A DNA stretch of 64,000 nucleotides, taken from the NCBI GenBank assembly GCA_905221605.1, contig CAJNDS010002655.1:60001-124000 (forward strand). The letters are read 5' to 3'. Of this stretch, positions 49,860 to 58,686 are shown in pieces (position 1 is the stretch's first letter; the number at the start of each line of letters is the position of its first letter). The translations under genes and the position numbers were made by a program. Source of the DNA: Symbiodinium natans. Taxonomy: Eukaryota > Sar > Dinophyceae > Suessiales > Symbiodiniaceae. A model generated the notes under the pieces. That model was given only the letters and a program-made list of their open reading frames with translations, was not told the origin of the DNA and ran no database searches.

Positions 49860-52760
49860 ACCCTTACAAAGCCTTGGGCCTTGGGACATTGCCTGAATGT
49901 TTTCCCACATGACTAAGTGACATCCCAAAACTTGCCCCTACAGGTGGAACCCCAAAGCATCTTTGCAGCCCGAAATGCATTGCAAATTCTTCAGAATGGT
50001 GGGTCTGCTGGGTCTTTTTGGGGTGAAGAAATCTCAACATCTCGGCCTTCCGGCACTTTAGCCCTTTTTGACCTTTGAAGCATTTGGGAAGCCTTTTGAG
50101 GCTCCAGGAGCTGGTCTTAAGCGAGTTTTTTGGGGTTTCGGGAGCTGGTCGGGGATCTGAACTCCGGCACGCAAATGGAGCATCTGAGCTTCGAGCGCGC
50201 TGTTCGGACACAGCCAGTCCCCAACTGACTTGGCCCCCCTGGCGGCTGGGACGTCGTGGGGGATTGGGTTTGAGGGAGCTTGGCGAGCAGGCAGTGCAGG
50301 CCCAAGTTAAAGGCGCCAAGTGCAGGCCCAAGTGAAGCGTGCGGAGTTGAATCAACAACCGAGCTCTTCTGTTTTTGCACTTCGGCGAATCAATGTCTTC
50401 GTCTCAGATGGCTCGTGTAGAGAATCACGCAGATCTGCCACAACCTCGGAGAGGCAGCCGAGGCTGCTCACGTCAGCAACGCAGCTTTGAGTGGAGAGAA
50501 ACAGAGCCTGACAACTGTTGCATCGAGGCCTTCAATATCTTTTAAGTACCTATCTCATCCAACACGCCTTTCTGGCACAATTAGAAGCAGATCACTTCCA
50601 GATGTTTCAGGCCCATGTCCTGGGCTCTCGAATCCCGAATACCTCCAGACCCATCACACGGCATCATGCAGCCGAATGCCTGACCTGGACACGAATCTGG
50701 TCTCTGATGGGCCCCGAAGGGACGGCAAACTGAGCCACTGGCACAGCGAAACACAGCAAGGCTGCTTTCAGGGCCCACATGCCTGGGATTTCTATGCATC
50801 TCATATCGGGCCTTTGCTCAAGAAGCTAAGGTAGGATTGGAGGCTGAGTGGTTCTTGGAGGTCTTGCATTCCACTGGCTATAATTTTGGGGCATTCTCGG
50901 GAACCAAAATTTCAAGAAACAAGTCGGAACCCTCATGGAAGCTCTCCCCACCCACCACGACGAGTAAGGCCAGGATGCGCTGCAAGCTGAGCATGCCTTG
51001 GCTCTGAGGCTCTTTTTTTCTGAAATTCCTTGAGTGCTTTAAATATCTTTTATCTGGCTTTAAAGAGCCGCTTTTTGAGGCTTGGGCCTTGGGCTTTGCG
51101 AATTGAAGCCGAAGCTGCCCCCCTTCGGCTCCCCGACAAGAACGCAGATCCATGAACTAGGCCAAACCCAGCTTAGAGCCCAGCGGCCAACCGATGTTCT
51201 CTATCCCTTGTTCGTTCCTGCTCTGGGGGGATGACATGTTTCGCCATCAACGCCGTGGCCCCAGAGCCTTAACCGGGTCCCAGTGTGCTACGACAGTGCC
51301 TCCCAGTCCGTCCCCTGAGCTGTCCATAATCCGAAATCGAAAGCGGAGAGCACAACGTGAAACGCCTTCCAACCTGATTGCCCATAACTTCGGCGCGCCA
51401 CCATTCAAGTACAGAATGTAACTGCTCGCAGTAAACAAGGCCACCAGCATCCCACCCGTGATCGGAACGAAATGCACCTTCCGGCCACGGCTGGCATCGG
51501 GATCTCCAAGTTCTTGGGGACAGGGTCAGGGAAAGATTGATAGCTAAGAGTGGCTGTTGCTCTTCTCGTTGTTGCTGTTGTTGTTGTTGCTGCTGCAAGT
51601 TGCCGCTGCTGTTGGTGTTGTTCGTGTTGTTGTCGGCGCTGTCGTTGCTGATGTGATCCTGCTCCGGCGGGATGGCACTGGTTACATTCTAGTTTGCTCT
51701 AGCTTGGTTCCTAAGTACACACACATCTACAGTTGGTCGGGATTAGTCCTTCCACGCGCCCGAAGTTGATGGATATGGGCCTGAGTCCCTGCCGTGCGAG
51801 GCAGATCTCTTTCTAGCGGCAGATCTCTGTCAAGCCCCCTTGTCATAGCTTCTGGTACTCAGAAGCAGTCGTCGAGATGACCCGGCACATCAAGACTTAC
51901 AGCCTTTCCGGCAAGCACGGCAACTACCAGCGTGACAGCGCTCTCCCTGGCGCAACTGCCTTTCGCAAGCTTCGTGCAGCGGCGGTCACCACCCTGGACC
52001 CTGAAGCCTAACCATTCTAGCCCATAACCTGCACAGTAAACCAAAATGAGACAAACGATTGTCAGCCTGCTTTGCCTCAAGCGAGATGTCGCCCGCACAG
52101 GAGGGGGGCAGATGTGAGCTGGCGCTTTGCATCAAGTCATGGCTTTGGTTCATACGTGTGGGGACTGGCCTTGCCGAGACTGATCAGGTAGCTCATCAGG
52201 GTCTGCGAGAGAACCTCCGTTGCAGCAAAGACCCTGAGATTCGAACTGCTTGGCAAACAGCGCAAAAGCTGACATGGGATAGAAGCACCGATCCCTTGCG
52301 TGGCATTTCAAGCGCTGCTTCCTTGCGGTCATGAGACCCGACTTAAACTTGCTGATGCCCCAGAGAGAGTTCTGAAGATTCCATTGGATCCTACTTCCTT
52401 CGGAGCCTATACGGTAAACCGTAGTAGTCCCTCACCTTGAACATCCTCGTCATCCTCGAAGAAAGACGTTGTGAGCCAAGCCCCCAAAGCCCCCAAAGCC
52501 CCCGAGCCGTCTCAATCTCAATGCGTGGCCACGACAGGCCACGCAAAAATTCTCACACAACCGAAACCACTAGGGTTCAGGGTTCAGGGTTTAGGGTTTA
52601 GGGTTGAGGGTTGAGGGTTTAGGGTTTAGGGTTTAGAGTTTAGGGTTTAGGGTTTCGGGTTTCGGGTTTAGGGTTTCGGGTTTGGGGCACAGTTCAGAAA
52701 CGAAAACACCCAATCGAAATCTAGGGTAAACGCTCAAAATCTGCAAGCGGCAATCAGTCC
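49860..52760. other. Stretch with two competing frames, no firm exon
   Basis: At 51,360-51,600 (minus) two frames are both peptide-like, GGMLVALFTASSYILYLNGG and DAGGLVYCEQLHSVLEWWRA, ending at a donor CAATCAG|GTTGG. Upstream is a CAA/CAG run coding Gln in one frame. Not resolved. Confidence 0.4.
50878..50979 (-). CDS. Possible exon with stop
   Basis: Acceptor CTCAGCTTGCAG|CGC, then RILALLVVVGGESFHEGSDL, FLEILVPENAPKL and TAG. A GT donor after RILALLVV would shorten it to 24 bases. Confidence 0.38.
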   Translation of the reverse strand, partial: RILALLVVVGGESFHEGSDLFLEILVPENAPKL

Positions 52761-52767
52761 AGAACAC

Positions 52768-52809
52768 ATGGCCACACTGGGGGTGCCTCAGTCTGTTCGG
52801 TTGCACGTC
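52768..52809 (-). CDS. Possible exon with a Cys-Gly-His motif
   Basis: DVQPNRLRHPQCGH between acceptor ATCTACAAG|GAC and donor GGCCAT|GTGTTC. The frame goes on as VFWTDC, which together looks like part of a RING-type site; weak. Confidence 0.38.
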
Positions 52810-52994
52810 CTTGTAGATACCCGTGTGTCTTGTGGATTGGGCTGCAGGAAGCATGAATAAAGATATTGAAGCAGGCAGCGGCTCAAGAGAGTTTACGCAT
52901 GTTTACGCTTCCAGCGTTTCGGTTCTATGTTCCAGCCCCCGAGACCTAGCTGTAAAACCGACGTACAAATCTTGTCAGAACACGTCACGGTCAC

Positions 52995-53062
52995 CCAATG
53001 GAAAGGTGCCATGCTCTCGACAGCCTCCCAAACCCGAGTCTCTACATCTCTGGCACTCAACC
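52995..53062 (-). CDS. Exon of unassigned gene D
   Basis: LSARDVETRVWEAVESMAPF plus HW. The acceptor TGTTTAG|GG is a single telomere-like unit; donor CATTGG|GTGACC. Confidence 0.72.
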
Positions 53063-53385
53063 CTAAACACGCAATATAGAGCCAGGGTGCTGTAGAACAC
53101 ATCAGCTTGAACAAGCGGATCCCTCGTGAACCAGTCGACGCCTCACCGTCACTTCAATGCCAGTCGGATGAATTTGGAGGGCTCTGCAGAGGTGTAGTCT
53201 GTAGGAGTGGCTGTGAGTGGGTTTGGAGCCTTCCAGCTATGAGCTCCGGCACAACTCAGGCCCAGGCGAAAGCGTAGGAAAACCAGCACGCATCCTGTGC
53301 TGAGAGTCACTTTTTCTGGCGCCGGGTAGTGAAAGGGTTGTCTACGACTCTCGCGAAAAGGAATCTTACTCTCAGTTGTCCAGTA

Positions 53386-53476
53386 CCTAGGGGTTTTAAA
53401 GGTTAACCTTTGGGAATATAAGGGGAATATATTAACCCAAAAAGGTTAAAGGTTACCTACTCTACTACTAAGTACT
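53386..53476. mobile_element. Single-copy inverted-repeat element
   Basis: GTACCTAGGGGTTTTAAAGG with TTAACCTTTGGG folds against CCAAAAAGGTTAAAGGTT and CTAAGTAC. MITE-like by shape only. Confidence 0.6.
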
Positions 53477-53734
53477 TCTCCCGAAGCTGTGGAGCCTTCA
53501 ATGTCATTGGGCGGCCGGACCTTGCCCCAGCCTCTTGCTCTAACAACACGCGGAGCTGCACCACCATGCTCACTAAAGCACGGCGTGCACTAGCCTGAGT
53601 CAAACGACGTCAGGAAGAGCCTTCCTAACTAGGCCACAATGGTTCAGGAAAGTAGTCTTGTAACAGCTTAAAAACAAGGACGTGGGATTGGGCGAAGCGA
53701 CCTACCTCCACACCTGCATGAACATCGTTTTTAC

Positions 53735-53927
53735 CTGAAAGCCCCCGCACACAGATGCTGCTCCCATGTGAAAGAATGCTGTAATGCCAAGTGGCTGGTG
53801 ACAGACCTGGACTCGGACCCGACCCGGACCCGGACCCTGACAAGGGCTCTGCGCCTACAGAGAGCGTGTTTGAAGCCCCCAATCGACTGAATGGTGTCTG
53901 ACCCTGGTTTGAGGCAGAACTCGGGTC
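53735..53927 (-). CDS. Exon of unassigned gene D
   Basis: Acceptor CTCCCTTCTGAGTGCAG|GA, perfect donor TTTCAG|GTAAAAA. Reads PEFCLKPGSDTIQSIGGFKH, a basic Arg/Val stretch, then HSFTWEQHLCAGAF. A Ser/Gly-rich second frame is also open. FTWEQHL faintly recalls MBT repeats; not a firm call. Confidence 0.73.
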
Positions 53928-54272
53928 CTGCACTCAGAAGGGAGAAGCACACCGCAACGGTTGAAATCATCGAAGCCTCGGATGCTCTGATCATGCAAAC
54001 AAAGAGATTTGATGGTGTGGGTCTATTGAGAAGCCATAAGGAGCTCCTAAGCCCACAATACAGGGGCCTCAACATTTTGCAGTGAGTTTTGGGGGGTTAT
54101 TACAGTATAACAACAAAAAGGACCATAAGGGAATACTACTAGTAACTCTTCCGACCCCTATATTACAGGGACCGAAACGGAGCTTGACAGTTGCACTGCC
54201 GGGGCTGAGCGGGCCGGAGGCTCTGACAACAATCTCACTGCCGCCAGAAGGCGATGTGCCTCCATTCTGCAC

Positions 54273-54329
54273 CCGTGAGGTCTTTGGTCAGGAACGTCTG
54301 GCCTGTCTCCGCTGGTCCCGCTGGTCCCG
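54273..54329 (-). CDS. Exon of unassigned gene D
   Basis: GPAGPAGPAETGQTFLTKDL plus T. Acceptor GGCGGCCCAG|CG, donor ACGG|GTGCAG. Phase joins the next exon, giving LTGPEF. Confidence 0.72.
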
Positions 54330-54934
54330 CTGGGCCGCCCCTACAGAGCCACCCTACACTTGCCGACCCTAAACCCTAAACCCTAGGGAACCCTAAGAAG
54401 CCCTTCCTGGCTCTACATGAAAATTTCTTGGCAGCTCGAACCCGCAACACAAGAATTAGCCCCCAGCAGACTTTCTACAAGCTGCAATGTGTTCCCAGCT
54501 CTGCGCCTGCCCACTCCATCGGCAGACTCAGCGAGAGGCCAGCAATGCGCCAAATTGCATCGAGAATCCTGAACCCGCATGGCCAAACGCCAAATGGAAC
54601 CCAGAGTTAAAACACGAAGCTTGAAGCCCCAATTCTTAAGTATCCGGAGGTCGCTCGAAGAACATTAACCCCTAAACCCCAAAAAAACCTAAACCCTAAA
54701 AACCACTAAACCCTAAACCCGACACAACCCTTGAAACCCCTAAACCTTGAACCCTAAAAACCCCTTAACCCTTAACCCTTAACCCTGAAAACCCCTAAAA
54801 CCTGAAAAACCCTCAAAACACCTAAAGCCTAATAAACCCGAAAAATCCTAAACCCAAAAACCCTGAAACCCCCTAAAGCTAAACCCAAAAAACCCTGAAC
54901 CCTAAACCCTAAACCCTAAACACTATGTTTATGC

Positions 54935-55675
54935 CCGCCTAGAACAAGGAAAAAGACACACCGCCTGGAACTGGCAGGATATACCAGCCCCAAAACATGG
55001 AACGCGCCTGCCCTAAGGGCCGCAAGCCATGATCAAAAGGACATGATCGACACCCCCCTGTTTTCAGCGCGAAACGCAGAAAAGCCCGCCGATCATCCCC
55101 CCCTATCTGCGTTGCCACTGATCACACCCGCAAAGCCCGGCACAGCAGCCCAAACCACTCTTGGACCGCTGGACCAGGATGGGGAGCACAAGGGTGTGCA
55201 CCCAGCCAAATCGATTTGGAGCAAGCGCCGGCCAGCCCGACTGCGCTCGACGCTGCACCCACCGTGGCGGAGCACGGGAAAGACTGGCACAGAAAATGGA
55301 CGGTTCACGTCCCCAGCACCATGAGCGCGCAGCGGCGCTTTACGCAGGAGCAAAGAAGAGGCAAGCCCCCCTCCATCCCTTGAGCGCCCGGAGCACTCTG
55401 CCAAGGGCACGGAGAGCCTAACCACCCCAAACAACACCCCGCCACCCTCCACCATACTATGAGCGCTTGAACTGCTCTGAGCATGTTCGAGGGATGCCCA
55501 GCCGCATGGCGCTTAACCTGTGCATGCACGCCTGGAACAAGGAAAAAGACACCCAAGAAACCGATCTGTGCCCACCTCCACCGCCCGGAACTGGCAGGAT
55601 ACACCAGCCCCAGAACAGGGAACGCGCCTGCCCTGAGCCGCAGGCCATGATCACCAGGACATGACCAACACTAAA
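54935..55675. repeat. Diverged direct repeat pair of about 130 bases
   Basis: 54938-55050 and 55528-55670 share GAACAAGGAAAAAGACAC, GGAACTGGCAGGATA, ACCAGCCCC and GGAACGCGCCTGCCCT. The stretch between them shows GC-rich chance frames only. Confidence 0.8.
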
Positions 55676-56018
55676 CCCTAAACCCTAAAAACCACTGACC
55701 CAAAAAAGCCCCAAACCCGAAAAACGTCTCGGCCCTAAGCCCCACCCCCAAAAACACCCAAAACCTTAAACCCCAAAACGCCCTAAACCCCAAAAAACCC
55801 AAAACCCTAACCCTAAAAACCCCTAACCCTAAAAAACCCTAAACCCTAAAACCCCTATACCCTAAACTCGTCGAGCTCAGAGATTTCAGTCTTTTGCTTT
55901 TTACAAAAATAAGTCGATACGGCATGTGGGTCTATGGGTTTATGGATAGGGTCCATTGTGAGCGGAGGTAGGAGCCTATGGAAAATGGACAGGGTCTATG
56001 CGGCATAATTAGGGGGGG

Positions 56019-56054
56019 CATAGGGGCCTATGGCCAGATGTAAGGCCCCTATGT
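56019..56054. repeat. Palindrome CATAGGGGCCT / AGGCCCCTATG
   Basis: Perfect 11-base arms with a 13-base loop in a region of varied GGGTCTATGG words (55900-56160). Possibly a tiny element related to family Y, whose ends also read TAGGGGCC. Confidence 0.75.
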
Positions 56055-56173
56055 ATAAAGTCGACAGGGTCTACGCATTGGGTCTGGTGGTTGGACAGAA
56101 GGCCAGCAGCATAGGTACGTGGCCAAAAAACCATCGGGTCTACAGAGTGGGTCTATCGACGCCTACTTTTCAG

Positions 56174-56280
56174 ACCTATCTTCCGAGGCATCTGGCATGT
56201 CAACTCAAATCAAGCGGCTGTCTGGATTGGGACGATCGGTCGGCATTTGTGGGCAGAGCACGGATGGTGAGGCGAAAATG
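56174..56280 (+). CDS. Plus-strand exon, unknown gene
   Basis: The only good plus-strand exon. Acceptor GCCTACTTTTCAG|AC, perfect donor AAAATG|GTGAGTC. Reads LSSEASGMSTQIKRLSGLGR then SVGICGQSTDGEAKM, Ser-rich. The neighbouring gene strand changes here. Confidence 0.52.
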
Positions 56281-56514
56281 GTGAGTCTTCATCAGGACGC
56301 GACAAGAAACAGTGCGAAAAAGGCCTCGAAATCTCCCGGCTGATGCATATTCATCTAAGCTCCGACACACAATGGGCGATTCTCAGCCAAGAAAGAAGGA
56401 TTTAGCAACTGCTATCAGGACCACCCCGACACAGGAATAGACGTGACAACCGAAATCCAAGACGAATCCCTAAACCCTAAACCCTAAACCCTACACCCAA
56501 AACCCTAAACCCTA

Positions 56515-57019
56515 ATTCTTGAGCATAAAGCTCACATGAACTTGCCGAAGAGGCCTCAGGGAAGAACGGCTCGTTTTGACAGCGGGCCACTGGAGGGTAG
56601 AGCTACGATGCACTTGGCAGCAAAAGCGTGCTGGCTTCAAAAGTCACTGACTTCGCAGAAACAGAGCCTTTCCCAAGGGAGGGATGGGAGGGAGAAACAT
56701 TTAAGAGCATGGCGGCGCCCCATAAAGAGGAGCTGAAAAGATGATTGGGCCACATGCCAGTCGGACGACACGCAGCTGCGCATTCAAGTGTCCTGCCTAC
56801 AAGTTCTCACAGGCAGACAACTCTCCTGCAGGCACGCTCTGTCAAGAATCCCCCCATCATTCTTGAGCATAAAGCTCACATGAACTTGCCGAAGAGGCCT
56901 CAGGGAAGAACGGCTCGTTTTGACAGCGGGCCACTGGAGGGTAGAGCTACGATGCACTTGGCAGCAAAAGCGTGCTGGCTTCAAAAGTCACTGACTTCGC
57001 AGAAACAGAGCCTTTCCCA
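56515..57019. repeat. 161-base direct duplication
   Basis: 56515-56675 and 56859-57019 look identical (ATTCTTGAGCATAAAGCTCA to ACAGAGCCTTTCCCA), offset 344 bases. A recent duplication; the right copy is about 500 bases beyond the 3' end of the LINE frame. Confidence 0.9.
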
Positions 57020-57519
57020 CACCCCCGCGCTGGCATCGAGGAAAAACCCTCGTAGCCGCACCTCAAGGCCGTAGTGCCATGAATTTAATATGCAAGACAG
57101 GCATGCTCAGCGTGCCTTTTTCAGAAGGACCACCGAATGCGAATGGGCACAGATCGCAGCCCACACTTCATGCAAGACAGCTCCCGGCTCTGCCCACAGC
57201 CAGTCGACAAGCGTGAGGCTCAGAATGACCCCACACTTTCGCAACGAGCCCGGTCTGCAAGAAAAGGGCGGCAGTGAAGCCCGCTGCCAACCGCCTAAAT
57301 CGCAAAACCAAAAAAAATAAAGTAAGCTGCACTCCAATGCCCCGACGTCCTTCAGCTTCGGCTGCGTCGCGCTTTCCAGGCCACGAATCCTCGAGAGGGA
57401 GCATCTTTTTTTTCATTCTAACGCGTTCACTGAGTCAGTGATTCGGCGGGCGCAACACACACAGTTGGTGTGGCCATTATGGCGCGCCGGACACCTACCG
57501 CCGTCCATGGCGGCGCGGA

Positions 57520-58686
57520 CTATTGCCGCGAAAAGAAAAGTATGTACCAGTTGCGATTTATATGCTGTACATCCCTAGCCGTGGCGTTGAATGGCGTCCT
57601 ACCATCATCTACCATCTGTAGGGCCGAAGTTGCGGCTCCTTTGTCAAAGGCCTCAGCAATCGTCTCCACCTCAGAAGAAGAACTGCTCTGTGGTTTGAGA
57701 CAGAAGCATCTATAGTGCCCAGTGTGTGGGGTGTCCCCTGTGTGTACAACTCCAGAGATGAGCCGGTATTCGCTCGTGCTGAGTTGTTGGGTATTTCCGT
57801 CCTTGAAAAAGGGAACTCTGATGACTGGATTGACGGTGACCGGGCTGCGGACCTTCTTAATACGACCACCCTTTTCCTGAAAACGTAGAAGCTGTATACT
57901 GAGTATCACGGGAACGTCAGCCAGTGCGGTCACATATTCCTCGTTGCGAGGTCCCGGCTGTACGCTCCAGGAGTTCAGCGCCAGCTGTGTCGTGGTCTGA
58001 CCTGTGCATGGTAGAGGGATCAGAGGCACCGCCGTGTTCCAAGCCCGGACTGTGGCCGGCTCCCGTTCACTAACTCCGGAAACCCTGGACTCCCATCTGC
58101 CCAGCAAGATCCTAGGGACCCCGTCCTTTGTTAGATGTTGCAGAAGTTCTGCAGCATCATGCTGCTGGTGGAGGTCACGCCAGCCTTGCAGAAGCTGCAT
58201 GCAGTCCTTTCTCCTGCTTAGTTGCTGGGGCTTGACACATTTGGTCAGCGCATTAAGCATGGGGCGTAGACATCCAAAGCCCGCTTTGTCCGGCGGCCTG
58301 ACTTGACCAAACAGGTGCAGCAGTGCTTGGATCATGGAGTTGAGGTAGCAAAGGTTGGATGGGTTTTCAAGCACACAATGCTGATGTTGCATAGGGCATG
58401 GTGCATCAGTGACTTTTTCCCCCTGGCCCTCTGCCTTCTCCTGGCTATGGGATTTAGCGTCCGCCCCCTGTGCTGGCTGACCTGTCCCCTTCAGCCATTC
58501 CCCTATGCTCCGTGATCTCCTTGAACCAGGACCACTGTCGCTAGGCTTGGTGGGGATGTTGGGGCCGTGAGGCGGCTTCCCGGGGTAAATATTCTTTGCA
58601 AGATCACGGTGCAACACTCCCTCAGGCAGACACTCCAAACCCAACTTGCCCTTACTAGTAAAAATACTTTGGCAAGAAGGCTTCAT
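57520..58686 (-). CDS. C-terminal ubiquitin-specific protease (USP, peptidase C19) part of the LINE
   Basis: The segment starts at the ATG that overlaps the stop of the nested ORF. It carries the USP Cys box NLCYLNSMIQALLH (Cys1822 of the long frame), a QHDAAELLQHL box like the family QDAxEFL, the LSIQLLRFQ strand, the His box YRLISGVVHTGDTPHTGHYR (His2033), a VDDGR Asp and the closing WYILFF strand, so the catalytic set looks complete. USPs remove ubiquitin from proteins. In a LINE it might protect the retrotransposition complex from degradation; that role is inference. Confidence 0.85.
   Translation of the reverse strand: MKPSCQSIFTSKGKLGLECLPEGVLHRDLAKNIYPGKPPHGPNIPTKPSDSGPGSRRSRSIGEWLKGTGQPAQGADAKSHSQEKAEGQGEKVTDAPCPMQHQHCVLENPSNLCYLNSMIQALLHLFGQVRPPDKAGFGCLRPMLNALTKCVKPQQLSRRKDCMQLLQGWRDLHQQHDAAELLQHLTKDGVPRILLGRWESRVSGVSEREPATVRAWNTAVPLIPLPCTGQTTTQLALNSWSVQPGPRNEEYVTALADVPVILSIQLLRFQEKGGRIKKVRSPVTVNPVIRVPFFKDGNTQQLSTSEYRLISGVVHTGDTPHTGHYRCFCLKPQSSSSSEVETIAEAFDKGAATSALQMVDDGRTPFNATARDVQHINRNWYILFFSRQ

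Larger units (their letters stand above)
54930..56170. other. Degenerate CCCTAAA-rich and low-complexity DNA
   Basis: Telomere-like units are heavily mutated here (AAACCC words with varied spacing) and mixed with the diverged repeat pair. No exon seen. Confidence 0.5.
26470..56515. repeat. Interstitial telomeric arrays, right block
   Basis: CCCTAAA lies at 26470-26615, 27905-28270, 29780-29812, 30424-30479, 34825-34900, 35345-35380, 36545-36595, 39735-39860, 44777-44870, 54660-54930 and 55670-55870. TTTAGGG lies at 26690-26812, 27553-27653, 29907-29950, 30180-30285, 30600-30745, 31615-31695, 35010-35158, 36968-37070, 39925-40145, 40928-41045, 43065-43170, 43990-44285, 45016-45190, 46802-46862 and 52570-52690. 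None were seen in 17.5-26.4 kb or 57-64 kb. Confidence 0.96.
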
